A stretch of DNA of 64,000 bases from Rodentibacter genomosp. 2 (GCA_001999425.1 MLHP01000017.1:41156-105155); one strand, 5' to 3'; positions 50,800-60,180 are shown, counted from the first letter of the stretch. Made by a program: numbers and translations. The notes: generated by a model from the letters alone, not told the origin.

Positions 50800-51990
50800 A
50801 TGTTTAAAAAACTTTTAGAATTACGCCAACAAAAGGCTACTAAAGTCGCAGAAATGCGCGCTATGCTTGAAAAAGCAGAAAAAGAAAACCGCTCTTTAGA
50901 TGAAACCGAAACGGCAAACTTTGAAGCGGTAAAAGGTGAAATTAATCAATTAACTGATGAAATCACCCGTTATGAAACCGTAGCAGATGAAGAACGCAAC
51001 CTTGCCGGCAATGTAAATCCGGTAGAACAGCGCAGCGCAAAACAATTCTCAAATAATGAATTGCGCCATTACATTAAAACAGGTGAACTACGTAACCTTA
51101 CCACGACCAACGGAGAAGATGGCGGCTATTCCGTTATCCCTCAGTTAGACAAAGACGTAATGAAACGCTTAACCGATGATAGTGTTATGCGCCAAATTTG
51201 TAATGTAGTGCGTTTGCCTATTGGTGCGAAAGAATACAAAAAATTAGTTTCTGCAGGCGGTGCAACCGTTGAACACGGCGAGGAAGGCGTAGCACGCAAT
51301 GGAACGGCAACACCAAAACTTCACGAAGTTACTATTGCATTAAATCCTATCTATGCTTATCCAAAAACCACGCAAGAGATTTTAGACTTCTCAAGCATTG
51401 ATGTTCTAGGTTGGCTAACTGATGAAATTTCAGAAACCTTCACCGAAACCGAAGAAGTTGATTTAACTTCCGGCGATGGTTCTAAAAAATCAAAAGGTTT
51501 ACTGACTTATGAGCGTACATCTGAAAATGACAAAGTGCGAGCCTTTGGTAAATTGCAAAAATTAGAGGTAGCTAGCGCAGATAAAATCACTGCTGACACG
51601 CTGATTGACTTGTTCTATACCCTTCACAGTAAATACCGTAAAAATGCCGTTTGGGTGATGTCTTCTACTATTGCTGCTGCATTGCAGAAACTCAAAAACA
51701 AAAACGGTGATTTTATTTGGCGTGACGGTTTAACTGTTGGTGCACCTTCTACCCTTTTAGGTCGCCCGGTTTATTTCCTTGAAACGATGCCGGCGGGTGG
51801 AGCAAATGAAGCCGTGTTAGCTTTCGGTGATTTTAAACGCGGTTATTTCATTGTCGATCATGAAACAGGCGTAAGAACCCGACCGGATAATTTAACCGAA
51901 CCGGGCTTTTATAAAGTCCACACCGATAAATATTTAGGTGGTGGCGTGGTCGATTCTAACGCGATCAAATTGATTGAAACCACAGCATAA
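50800..51990 (+). CDS. HK97-type major capsid protein
   Basis: This 396-residue protein has a charged coiled-coil N-terminal part (about 1-70) acting as scaffold, then the HK97 fold with TTNGEDGGYSVIPQLDKDV, VSAGGATVEHGEEG and a C-terminal PGFYKVHTDKYLGGGVVDSNA. The protease encoded downstream would remove the N-terminal part during maturation. It is the second gene of the head block. Confidence 0.92.
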   Translation: MFKKLLELRQQKATKVAEMRAMLEKAEKENRSLDETETANFEAVKGEINQLTDEITRYETVADEERNLAGNVNPVEQRSAKQFSNNELRHYIKTGELRNLTTTNGEDGGYSVIPQLDKDVMKRLTDDSVMRQICNVVRLPIGAKEYKKLVSAGGATVEHGEEGVARNGTATPKLHEVTIALNPIYAYPKTTQEILDFSSIDVLGWLTDEISETFTETEEVDLTSGDGSKKSKGLLTYERTSENDKVRAFGKLQKLEVASADKITADTLIDLFYTLHSKYRKNAVWVMSSTIAAALQKLKNKNGDFIWRDGLTVGAPSTLLGRPVYFLETMPAGGANEAVLAFGDFKRGYFIVDHETGVRTRPDNLTEPGFYKVHTDKYLGGGVVDSNAIKLIETTA

Positions 51991-51995
51991 ACCAC

Positions 51996-52020
51996 AAGGG
52001 GCGAAGAAAGCCCCTTTTTT
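51996..52020 (+). terminator. Terminator between capsid and protease genes
   Basis: AAGGGGC and GCCCCTT form a 7-pair stem with a 7-base loop, followed by TTTT. Partial termination here would favour capsid over protease and portal, a ratio assembly needs. Confidence 0.8.
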
Positions 52021-52036
52021 GCTTAATAGGTCATGT

Positions 52037-52606
52037 ATGAGTAAAGAATTTGAGATCCGTTCTTCCACACTTTCAACGGATAAAGAAAATCAAAAATTAG
52101 TCGGTTATGTGGTTCGGTGGAATAGCCCCTCAGAAGTTCTATATTGCGATTTTGTCGAGCAATTTAGTCCAAATGCCTTTACAGAAAGTTTAAGCAGTAG
52201 CGATGATGTGAGAGCGTTATTTGAACACGATCACACGAAACTATTAGGGCGCACCAGTGCGGGAACGTTAAAACTTGAAGAAGATAACATTGGCTTGCGT
52301 TTTAAACTGACACCGCCAGAGACCACTCTCGGGAAAGATTTATTAATTAGCGTAGAACGAGGTGATATTCGGGGGATGTCTTTCGGGTTTTGGGCCAAAG
52401 AAGAAAAATGGAATTTTGATGTCGAGCCTTATCAACGTACGGTAAGCAAAGCTGAACTCTTTGAGATCACTGTAACAAGCATTCCGGCATATCCGGAAAG
52501 TAGCGTAGAAATTGCTAAGCGTTCGATGGTGGCCGCCAAAGAAAAAACACAATCAAAACCGACCGCACTTTTTAAACAATGGCTTGATGTGGTGGAGTGT
52601 GAATAA
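52037..52606 (+). CDS. HK97-family prohead protease
   Basis: From the ATG at 52037 the product is 189 residues. It has the U35 protease pattern VGYVVRWNSPSE, FEHDHTKLLGRT (catalytic His) and ISVERGDIRGMSFGF (Ser), then ITVTSIPAYPES. It processes capsid and itself. Its stop overlaps the portal start (TAATG). An earlier ATG at 51974 lies in the terminator region and inside the capsid gene. Confidence 0.9.
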   Translation: MSKEFEIRSSTLSTDKENQKLVGYVVRWNSPSEVLYCDFVEQFSPNAFTESLSSSDDVRALFEHDHTKLLGRTSAGTLKLEEDNIGLRFKLTPPETTLGKDLLISVERGDIRGMSFGFWAKEEKWNFDVEPYQRTVSKAELFEITVTSIPAYPESSVEIAKRSMVAAKEKTQSKPTALFKQWLDVVECE

Positions 52607-53844
52607 TGTGGAATCCATTCAAACGAAAAGAACAACGTAGTGCACCTATCGCTATTGATGAACTTCTCTCTTACTTAGGCGTATCTAATACCGGAGCAGG
52701 TGAATTTGTCAGCCCACAAACAGCCGAAGCCTTGCCGGCAGTAATGAACGCAGTCACAGTGATTGCGGAAGCCGTCGCCTCTATGTCTTGTTATTTGTAT
52801 CGATTAAAAGACGATGGCCGCGAACGAATTTATAAACACCCGGTAGATTATTTATTAAATGAAATGCCGAATCGTAGCCAAACTCCGTATCAGTTCAAAT
52901 ATACCATGATGCGCCATTGTCTTTTAACTGGCAATGCTTATGCGGTGATTGGGTGGAATAGCAAAGGTGAGCCAATTAGCCTACCCCCTTATCCGCCAAG
53001 TGCGGTGAATATTTATCGTAAAGTCGGTGGGGAATATATTTATCAAATCACTGATTTAGACGGCAAGACAACAAACTATTTACAAGATGAAATCTTGCAT
53101 TTACGGCATTCTTCCCTTGATGGATTTATGGGGCGTTCGCCGGTAACAATTTGCCGTGAAACGGTAGGCTTAGGATTAGCCCAACAGAAACACGGATCAG
53201 CCATTATGAAAAACGGATTGATGGCGAGTGGTTTAATCACAACAAGCGAGTGGCTAGACGAGGCGAAAGCACAGAAAGCAGTCAAAGCCCTTGAGCGTTA
53301 CAAAGGGGCGAAAAATGCGGGGAAAACGCCGATTCTTGAAGGGTCAATGGAATATAAACAACTCGGTATGACAAACCAAGATGCAGAATGGTTACAAAGC
53401 CGCACGTTTACTATTTCCGATATTGCTCGAATCTACAATATCAGCCCGATTTTTCTTCAAGATTATTCTAATAGTAGCTATGCCAATTTCAGCGAAGCAA
53501 GCCGGGCGTTTTTATCTCAAACCTTGCGCCCCTGGCTCACTAACTTTGAACAGCAATTAAAGGACGCGTTGATGATTGATTTAACGGTCAATTCTTCAAA
53601 ACGTTATTTGATTGAGTTTGACACAAGCGATCTTTTACGAACAAGTCAAAGCGAACGATTCAATAGTTATGACGTAGCAATTAAAGCGGGTGTGATGTCG
53701 CCGAATGAAGTGCGCAGACATGAAGGCTTGCCACCTTATAACGGTGGAGATGAATTTAGCCAAGCGTGGAAACAAACCGTAGAAGTTAAGCGCGGTGATA
53801 GTGGAAATCAAAAAGCAGGAGTAAACGATGGCGAGAATGATTAG
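52606..53844 (+). CDS. Phage portal protein (HK97/SPP1 type)
   Basis: This 412-residue protein has TAEALPAVMNAVTVIAEAVA near the start, LPPYPPSAVNIYR and DILHLR-like EILHLRHSSLDG, then FTISDIARIYNISPIFLQD and FSEASRAFLSQTLRPWL. It forms the ring through which DNA enters the capsid. Coupled to the protease, and overlapped by the next gene by 17 bases. Confidence 0.92.
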   Translation: MWNPFKRKEQRSAPIAIDELLSYLGVSNTGAGEFVSPQTAEALPAVMNAVTVIAEAVASMSCYLYRLKDDGRERIYKHPVDYLLNEMPNRSQTPYQFKYTMMRHCLLTGNAYAVIGWNSKGEPISLPPYPPSAVNIYRKVGGEYIYQITDLDGKTTNYLQDEILHLRHSSLDGFMGRSPVTICRETVGLGLAQQKHGSAIMKNGLMASGLITTSEWLDEAKAQKAVKALERYKGAKNAGKTPILEGSMEYKQLGMTNQDAEWLQSRTFTISDIARIYNISPIFLQDYSNSSYANFSEASRAFLSQTLRPWLTNFEQQLKDALMIDLTVNSSKRYLIEFDTSDLLRTSQSERFNSYDVAIKAGVMSPNEVRRHEGLPPYNGGDEFSQAWKQTVEVKRGDSGNQKAGVNDGEND

Positions 53845-54154
53845 AGCTGGTATTTACAACAAGGTGATCACTATTCAAAAACGTAACTACAAAAAGGAAC
53901 GAGAGAACAATACTTACGGCGCATCAACGCCAATTTGGAAAGACGTTGCAGAAGTGCGGGCAAGTATTGAACCATTACAAGGGCGAGAATATTTTAGCGG
54001 CCCGTTTCAGATGGGGGAAAACATTATAAGAGTTCGCATTCGTTACCAAGAAGGGATAACCAATAAAATGCGGGTTAAATATGGTAAACGCCTATTTGAT
54101 ATTTATTCGGTGATTGATAGCAGAGAATCACACAGAGAGCTGCATATGGGGTAG
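53828..54154 (+). CDS. Head closure / head-tail adaptor protein, 3' end altered
   Basis: The 108 residues match the phage head-tail adaptor family (GIYNKVITIQKR; IEPLQGREYF; MRVKYGKRLFDIYSVID). The family usually ends in an HRELxxxC-type tail followed by a few residues; here it ends SHRELHMG and stops just where the G-rich Mu-like sequence begins. I infer that the last codons were replaced by an insertion. Confidence 0.82.
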   Translation: MARMIRAGIYNKVITIQKRNYKKERENNTYGASTPIWKDVAEVRASIEPLQGREYFSGPFQMGENIIRVRIRYQEGITNKMRVKYGKRLFDIYSVIDSRESHRELHMG

Positions 54155-54438
54155 TGACAATATTTGCATAGAGAAAAAGAAAAAATTTGGCTCGAAAAAA
54201 TTGGCTTGAGGCTTGTGTGGTGGGGCTTGGGCGGTTTTGGTGGGGAATTTTATGCAAAAAATGAAAATGGTGGGGATTGGTTGAAAATGGGCGGAAATTG
54301 GTTTTTTATTTGCATAAAAATTGGCGGTGTTTAGGTGGTTTTTAAACAGTTTTTAAAATGCGTTTTAAGGGGCTTTAAATTGTGAATGGCAGGCTGGGTT
54401 ATCCAGCCTTTTTTATTGGTTTTAAATCGCTGTAATAG
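54155..54438. mobile_element. Putative left end of a Mu-like element
   Basis: The stretch begins TGACAATATTTGCATAG and is noncoding, G-rich on the plus strand and unlike its flanks. TTTGCATA occurs at 54163 and 54308 and inverted near 54250, as transposase-binding repeats would. It lies beyond the 3' end of the repressor gene, where the left end of Mu-like phages lies. The exact boundary is inferred. Confidence 0.5.
54391..54416. terminator. Terminator beside the repressor gene
   Basis: AGGCTGG and CCAGCCT pair around GTTAT and run into TTTTTAT on the plus strand; A-rich sequence on the other side makes it usable for the repressor gene too. Confidence 0.7.
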
Positions 54439-55143
54439 CTAAAAATCACGGTAGCCACGCACTACTTGCCCGATAATGATTAAGCTGTTGGCTTCTTCGG
54501 TATCCAGTTTTAATGGGCGATATGACGGATTGTCGCTGATAAGCTCTACACCGTTATAAGTGAACTGCACTTTTTTCACTAACATTGCTCCGTTGTGATT
54601 TAGTACGAATATTTTCCCTTCGATTAATTCGCGTTTTGATCGGTCTACAATGATTTCTTCGCCGTCTTTTAATGTTGGGTACATGCTTTCTCCACTTACT
54701 AAGAACATAGCGCAGTCTTTGGCTTTTAAGCGGCGTGACTGTAACCATGCGCGCTCTATTTTGGTAGTGTTGATTTCTTCATAATCGCTATTGAACGCGC
54801 CTGTACCCGCTGATAAGCGCACTTCCCGGCAGTCTTCAATTTCAACAAAGGTTTCATCATTGCTAGCGATAAAGTTTGAATTTTGGTGCATTGTTGGTGT
54901 TACCTTTCCTTCCATATCACCAACGCCAAGGGCTAACCAGTCAAGGCTTACACCACCAGCTTCTGCTATTTTAATTAAATTTGTTCTAGTTGGATCAGCT
55001 TCTCCTTTTACCCATCGAGCTAATGACGGCTGAACAACACCTACCGCTCTGGCAAACAAACTTAAATTATCATTAAACTTTAATTTAGAAATTTTCATCA
55101 TTCTCTCAGAGAACTCACTATCGTAAATGTTAGGCTTGCTCAT
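54439..55143 (-). CDS. S24/LexA-type phage repressor
   Basis: This 234-residue protein has an N-terminal helix-turn-helix (LSLFARAVGVVQPSLARWVKG) and a C-terminal S24 domain. The autocleavage parts are intact: Ala112-Gly113, Ser153 in GESMYPTL and Lys190 in AMLVKK. It should repress the early promoter of the adjacent ner-transposase genes and be cleaved on RecA activation. It looks functional despite the broken element. Confidence 0.88.
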   Translation of the reverse strand: MSKPNIYDSEFSERMMKISKLKFNDNLSLFARAVGVVQPSLARWVKGEADPTRTNLIKIAEAGGVSLDWLALGVGDMEGKVTPTMHQNSNFIASNDETFVEIEDCREVRLSAGTGAFNSDYEEINTTKIERAWLQSRRLKAKDCAMFLVSGESMYPTLKDGEEIIVDRSKRELIEGKIFVLNHNGAMLVKKVQFTYNGVELISDNPSYRPLKLDTEEANSLIIIGQVVRGYRDF

Positions 55144-55174
55144 CTTTTACCTTTCGCTAAGTTTTTTTTATCTG

Positions 55175-55284
55175 TAAATGTTAAATATAAATGTTTGTTT
55201 TTCTTAGAAATAAACGTTAAAGATGAATTATTTTTAAAAAATTAAACATTTACACTTGATTTATATAAACTTTTACGTTTTAAT
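55175..55284 (+). promoter_or_regulatory. Repressor operators and early promoter
   Basis: TAAAYGTT occurs at 55175, 55188 and 55211 and inverted (AACATTTA) at 55245. TTGATT (55256-55261) and TTTAAT (55279-55284), 17 bases apart, form an early promoter towards ner. The repeats lie between the divergent repressor and ner genes, as operators do in Mu-like phages. Confidence 0.6.
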
Positions 55285-55318
55285 ACGCACATCTGATACA
55301 TAAAAGGGGGTGTATTTA

Positions 55319-55597
55319 ATGAGTGTATTAAGCAACACAAAAAAAGCCGCAACGTGCGATTGGCATCGTGCGGATATTTTGGCGGCGTTGCGTAAAAACG
55401 GTTGGTCTTTACGTTCTTTGGCTGAAGCCGGAAACGTGAGTTACAACACTTTAAAGACCGCACTTGATAAACCTTATCCAAAAATGGAACGGCTTATTGC
55501 CAATGCGGTGGGGGTTGCGCCAGAAGAGATTTGGGCTGCACGTTTTCAGGAACGAATTGAACGTAATCGAAGACCTGTTTTAACGAATAAGTTTTAA
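55319..55597 (+). CDS. Ner-like DNA-binding regulator
   Basis: From the ATG at 55319 (GGGGG ribosome site) the product is 92 residues with the Ner/Nlp winged-helix pattern WHRADILAALRKNGWSLRSL, AEAGNVSYNTLKTALDKPYP and VGVAPEEIWAARF. Ner in Mu tempers early transcription. It sits between repressor and transposase, as in Mu. Confidence 0.85.
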   Translation: MSVLSNTKKAATCDWHRADILAALRKNGWSLRSLAEAGNVSYNTLKTALDKPYPKMERLIANAVGVAPEEIWAARFQERIERNRRPVLTNKF

Positions 55598-55640
55598 TCT
55601 TAAAGGAATTTAAACGTAAAAGAAACAAAAAGGATCATTT

Positions 55641-57050
55641 ATGAGTGAAATTTCTTTAAAAACGCATTATGCCATTGCTGAACTGTTAAAACTTAAACTT
55701 TCAATTATGCCTACCGCACATAAAAACGTACTTGCCTTTCTTGAGCGTGAAAATGTGGAATGGCGTAGACGTAAAGGTAAAGGTGGGGGCAAAGAATATT
55801 CGTTAGCTTCTATGCCACAAAATTTACAAGATGAAATCCGCAATAAATTTGCGGTGACAGTTGTGAAATCCAAACTCAAAGCCCCACTCGCTCTCCGCCA
55901 AGTTGAATTAACAACCTTGACGGCAAAACAGCGTGATGCCGCAGACGCAAGGATGGCATTAGTAGTGAAAGTGTTGGAACTTGAACAAGCACAGCCCCGT
56001 TACAAAGCCGTTAAGTTTTTATGTGAACAAATTAAGCATGCTGAGGTGTCGGCGGAGTTGATGAGATTGGTGGAACTTGCCAATAACAAGAAAGGGAAAA
56101 ACAGAACGCTTTCCGACCGCACTTTAAATCAGTGGGTGTTGGATTATGAGAAAGCAGATACTCCGGAAGCACGTTTGAAAGCCCTTGCCCCGATGAAGCG
56201 GATGGCGAAAAAAGTGGAGGAAATTTGGTGGTTACCGGATTTTTTAGCGGTATATCGCCAAACCAATGGCATTAATGTGGCGGAAGCCTATCACTATTTT
56301 TCGCTTCAATGGGATGAGCGATTTGCGGATGAACCGCTACGCCTTGCAATGAAACCGAGCCTCGATCAAGTGCGGTCGGCGTTGGCGAAATTACCCCGCC
56401 ATATTAAAGAGATTGGACGTAAGACAGGCTCTGAATTGCGCGCACTTAACACTTATGTAAAACGTGATTGGAGTGTGTTGTTGGTAAATGATGTGTGGGT
56501 GGGTGATGGACACAGTATGAAGATGAAAGTGGCACATCCTATTCACGGTCGCCCCTTTATTCCGGAGGTCACGTTGATTATGGATACCGCCTGCCGCTTT
56601 ATTGTGGGATGGTCGGCAAGTTTAGCCGAAAACGTGTTAGCGGTGGCAGATGCGTTACGCAACGGCATTGAACGCTATGGCATACCGGCAGTTTATTACT
56701 CCGATAACGGGGGCGGCGAAAAGAACTGGATGTTGGATGCGGATATTACCGGGATGTTGCCCCGCTTGGGGATTAATCACCAAACCGGGATACCGGGCAA
56801 CCCACAAGGGCGTGGGATTATCGAACGGGTACATCAGACGATTTTGTATCGTGTAGCACGCCAGTTTGATACTTATCACGGTTCAGGGGCAGACCGAGAC
56901 ACGCTGCGCCAAGTAAGCACATTAATCAACCGAATAATGCGTTTTAATGTATCGCCTTTACCTTGTTTATTTAACGGTTCTAACATTTCAATCACAACAT
57001 TAGGAAGAATGTCAGCAACGGGTATATTCCCTAAATTTGGAAAAACATAG
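55641..57050 (+). pseudogene. MuA-like transposase, C-terminally truncated and fused
   Basis: The N-terminal Mu DNA-binding domain (LKTHYAIAELLKLKLSIMP; RRRKGKGGGKEY) and the catalytic core are intact, with the DDE triad at Asp289 (VWVGDG), Asp355 (YYSDNG) and Glu395 (GIIERV). MuA-type sequence stops near residue 430 (about 56930). The last 40 residues are read antisense through an integrase gene. The C-terminal domains for MuB and ClpX contacts are absent, so normal transposition is unlikely. Confidence 0.88.
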
Positions 57051-57457
57051 GTTTCTAATCGCCGCCAATTCTTTTTTAGGGTCAATGGCTCAATTTCAGT
57101 AGCTTTCTTTTCTTTCCACTTTTCAGCGATTGAATAGAACTGATTTTCTAATTTTTTCTCTTCTGCTTGTTTCTGTTGTTTTTTCAGTGCTTGAGGATCG
57201 ATTCCTTGTGCTAAAAGAGTACGATATTCAGAACGTTTGAGGCGGGCATCAGCGAGAGAAATTTCAGGGTACTTCCCTATTCTTAAATTAGTGCGCTTTT
57301 TAGTGATTAGTGAAACATAATTAAACAACCAAATTTTACTTCCTGACGGTTTTATTCTTAAGTGAAGCCCTTCCCCATCAGAGAGATTATATTCCGTTTG
57401 TTTCGGTTTAGATTTCTCTATTTTAGTATTGTTTAAAGGTAAGACAGCCCTTGCCAT
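56876..57457 (-). pseudogene. P4-type integrase, N-terminal fragment
   Basis: The fragment starts at the ATG at 57457 behind GAGGAG. It has the arm-binding domain (YNLSDGEGLHLRIKPSGSKI; LRIGKYPEISLADAR) and part of the core-binding domain to about LIN near 56925. The catalytic domain with the Arg-His-Arg-Tyr residues is missing. The remainder of the frame runs antisense in the transposase. It adjoins the tRNA-Leu repeat, its expected place. Confidence 0.88.
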
Positions 57458-57477
57458 ATCTAGCTCCTCATTAGTTT

Positions 57478-57527
57478 TAGTAACACAGTTTTGAGGCATG
57501 GTAACACGATTTTAAACTGTGTTACTA
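57478..57527. repeat. Integrase arm-type sites, right
   Basis: TAGTAACACAG, GGTAACACG and CTGTGTTACTA lie just upstream of the integrase start at 57478, 57500 and 57517. They share GTAACAC with the two left-side sites and may also serve integrase autoregulation. Confidence 0.5.
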
Positions 57528-57606
57528 AAATCAGCGGTCAAAGGCGAATAAAGGCGATAAGCTAAGAAAGGCAAAATAGCGATAAACCCTTGTGGGTACT
57601 GGCATT

Positions 57607-57674
57607 AAAAAAGCCTTTCGAGATGTCACGAAAGGCTTTGAAAAGTGTCGTGGTGCTCTGGGCGAGACTTGAAC
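57607..57674. repeat. Right direct repeat of the island (tRNA-Leu side)
   Basis: AAAAAAGCCTTTCGAGATGT with the hairpin that terminates tRNA-Leu, then the true 3' end of the tRNA. It matches the left repeat at 49841-49907 with few changes. Confidence 0.8.
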
Positions 57675-57736
57675 TCGCACGACCTATGGTCACTACCCCC
57701 TCAAGATAGCGTGTCTACCAATTCCACCACCAGAGC
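57651..57736 (-). tRNA. tRNA-Leu (anticodon GAG)
   Basis: The 86-base minus-strand gene starts GCTCTGGTGGTGGAATTGGT and ends with encoded CCA. The anticodon loop CTTGAGG gives GAG. A long variable arm is present. The 3' end forms the right attachment repeat and the gene is intact. Confidence 0.95.
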
Positions 57737-57759
57737 GTTAAATTTTTTATCTGTTTTAA

Positions 57760-58101
57760 TTATTGCGGGATATCGTTATTTTTATTTTCTACTGCAGGAA
57801 CAGATTGTTGTTGCTGAACTTGCTCCGCTGTTTTTGATAAATCATCAAATGCACCTTTCTCTACATTACTACGATGAGAATTTAAATTCCCCAATACAAG
57901 TGCAATAACGAAAAATGCCGTTGCTAAGATAGCACTGGTACGGGTTAAAAAGTTACCCGCTCCTGCAGAACCAAACATTGTGCCTGATGCGCCACCACCA
58001 AAAGAGGCACCGGCATTCGCACCTTTGCCTTGTTGAACGAGAATAAACCCGATCAAGGCAATTGCAACAACAACATAAATAAATAAAAGAACTTGATACA
58101 T
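57760..58101 (-). CDS. secG: SecG, protein translocase subunit
   Basis: This 113-residue protein has two membrane segments (about 3-22 and 53-72) with the SecG loop LVQQGKGANAGASFGGGASG between them and an acidic Gln-rich tail. It aids SecYE in export. secG followed by tRNA-Leu is a common order. Confidence 0.96.
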   Translation of the reverse strand: MYQVLLFIYVVVAIALIGFILVQQGKGANAGASFGGGASGTMFGSAGAGNFLTRTSAILATAFFVIALVLGNLNSHRSNVEKGAFDDLSKTAEQVQQQQSVPAVENKNNDIPQ

Positions 58102-58246
58102 TTTTCCACTCTAAATTGCGGGTTACGCAAAAAAACTGGAGCGAATAATATAAACATTTCACCTTTTTGGCAAGTTATTTTTCCTATTTATGATCTAATT
58201 GGCTCAAGTTTAAGCAATAAATCTCGCCATATAGAACCCATTTATT

Positions 58247-60172
58247 TTAACCGCTCTTTTTTCGTGATTTTACTACTGCTTTTGGCATTTTATTGTTCAG
58301 ACTCAACTGCCGCAATCTGTTAAGATCAACAAATCGCACTAAATCCGGTAACATCCGTTCGAGATCAGACATAAATTGTTGATAAGTGGCTTGCTTTTGG
58401 CTAATGTCGGTGAGTTGCGCCTCCCAATGGGCGGTCATATCCGGTTGCGTGGCTATATCCGGCAATGCGCTAATTAGAATTCGCCCCGTTTCCGTACTGT
58501 GAATATTTCGCCCTTTTTTCATTAAAAAGCCACGTTGAAAAAGTAACTCGATAATCCCCGCTCTAGTTGCTTCCGTACCTAATCCATCAGTGGCGCGCAG
58601 AATTTTTTTCAACTCTTTATCTTGCACAAAACGCGCAATCCCCGTCATGGCTGAAAGTAGGGTTGCGTCGGTAAAAGGTTTTGGTGGTTGCGTTTTTTTA
58701 CTTAGGATCTCACCCCGTTCACAATGTAAAATCTGTCCCTTTTTCACAATCGGTAACAACGGCTCTTGGTTTTCCGTTTCATCTTCTTTGCCTAGTAATT
58801 CTTTCCAACCTGCTTTTTGTAAATTTCGTGCTTGGGCAATAAATGTACCGCCGGCAATGTTCAACGTAATTTTGCTTTTACGATATTCTGCATCAGGACA
58901 AAATTGCATCAAATATTGACGAGCAATTAAGTCATAAATCTTGCGTTCATCATCACTCAGTTTCACCACACAATTTTTAACGGTAGGAATAATCGCATGG
59001 TGAGCCTCTACTTTTTTATCATTCCAACTGCGATTACGTTGATTGACATCCACGACACTTGGCAAAGTTTGATACGCTTCACAATGCACGGAAATTGCAT
59101 TTAACACATTATGCCGATCAGCAAAATGCTCTTCCGGCAAATATCGGCTATCAGAACGGGGGTAAGTAATCAAACGATGGATTTCATACAGACGCTGACA
59201 GGTATCCAATACCGTTTGTGCAGACATGCCGAATCGTTTTGCCGCATCAATCTGTAAAGCTGATAACGAGTAAGGTAAAGGGGCGGTTTCTTTTTCCCGT
59301 ACATCTTTATAATCCGTCACTTCCGCAGGCTGATCCGTAATACGTTTTACGACATTTTCCGCTAAACCTTTGGAAAGGATACGTCCATCTTCATCTTGAT
59401 AATCTTCACATGCCTTACTCGGCTGCCATAATGCACTAAAAAGTGCGGTCGATTTTTCCTGTGTTTTTTCAGTTTTGCTTTCGGGATTGATCCAAGCCAA
59501 TACTTCGTAAAAATCTTTAGGTTGAAAATGCTCGATTTCAAGATCTCTGCGTACAATCAATCCTAATACGGGCGTTTGCACCCGCCCGACAGAAAGTACG
59601 CCCTTATAACCAACTTGCTGCCCGCGAATGGTATAGGCCCGGGTCATATTGATACCATAAAGCCAATCGGCACGAGCACGAGCCAAAGCGGAGATGGCAA
59701 GAGGGATAAAATTGCGGTTCGGTTGTAATTTTTTAACGGCTTTTTCTACTGCACTTGGATTCAGATCACTGATTAAACAACGCTGGATATTATTGCGTTT
59801 TTCCGAACTTAAATTAACATAGCTGAATATCTCATCCACTAAAAGCTGACCTTCTCGATCCGGGTCGCCCGCATTGACCACCTCGTCTGCCTGATAGATA
59901 AGTTTTTCAACGATAGATAACTGCTTTTTCACCGATTTTTTGGGCAAAAGTTTCCACTTTTCAGGAATAATAGGCAAATGCTCCAAACGCCATTTTTTAA
60001 ATTTAGGATCATAGCTATCAGGTTCGGCTTGTTCTAATAAATGCCCGATACACCAGGTGACGACATCATTATCGCCACATTTAATAAAACCATCGCCCCG
60101 CTGATGAGGCTTTGGCAATACATCGGCAATAGCACGGGCTAAACTCGGTTTTTCGGTGATAAACAAACGCAT
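58247..60172 (-). CDS. topB: DNA topoisomerase III
   Basis: This 641-residue type IA topoisomerase has the Toprim domain ([35 protein letters not shown]) and the active-site Tyr in [17 protein letters not shown] near residue 330. [16 protein letters not shown] follows. It decatenates replication intermediates. It begins 8 bases after recR. Confidence 0.96.
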   Translation of the reverse strand: MRLFITEKPSLARAIADVLPKPHQRGDGFIKCGDNDVVTWCIGHLLEQAEPDSYDPKFKKWRLEHLPIIPEKWKLLPKKSVKKQLSIVEKLIYQADEVVNAGDPDREGQLLVDEIFSYVNLSSEKRNNIQRCLISDLNPSAVEKAVKKLQPNRNFIPLAISALARARADWLYGINMTRAYTIRGQQVGYKGVLSVGRVQTPVLGLIVRRDLEIEHFQPKDFYEVLAWINPESKTEKTQEKSTALFSALWQPSKACEDYQDEDGRILSKGLAENVVKRITDQPAEVTDYKDVREKETAPLPYSLSALQIDAAKRFGMSAQTVLDTCQRLYEIHRLITYPRSDSRYLPEEHFADRHNVLNAISVHCEAYQTLPSVVDVNQRNRSWNDKKVEAHHAIIPTVKNCVVKLSDDERKIYDLIARQYLMQFCPDAEYRKSKITLNIAGGTFIAQARNLQKAGWKELLGKEDETENQEPLLPIVKKGQILHCERGEILSKKTQPPKPFTDATLLSAMTGIARFVQDKELKKILRATDGLGTEATRAGIIELLFQRGFLMKKGRNIHSTETGRILISALPDIATQPDMTAHWEAQLTDISQKQATYQQFMSDLERMLPDLVRFVDLNRLRQLSLNNKMPKAVVKSRKKSG

Positions 60173-60180
60173 AGCGAAAA

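Larger units (their letters stand above)
49841..57674. mobile_element. Accessory island: satellite/prophage remnant plus Mu-like fragment
   Basis: About 7.8 kb lies between imperfect direct repeats at a tRNA-Leu gene. It holds iteron-like repeats, gpU, capsid, protease, portal and head-closure genes. A Mu-like repressor-ner-transposase block follows, then a truncated P4-type integrase next to the right repeat. Terminase, tail, replication and excision genes are missing. Neither recombinase is complete, so the island is probably fixed unless helped in trans. The parts have different origins. Confidence 0.75.

Noticed and set aside
49841..57674. Intact prophage
   Set aside because: Terminase, tail, lysis and replication genes are absent and both recombinase genes are broken.
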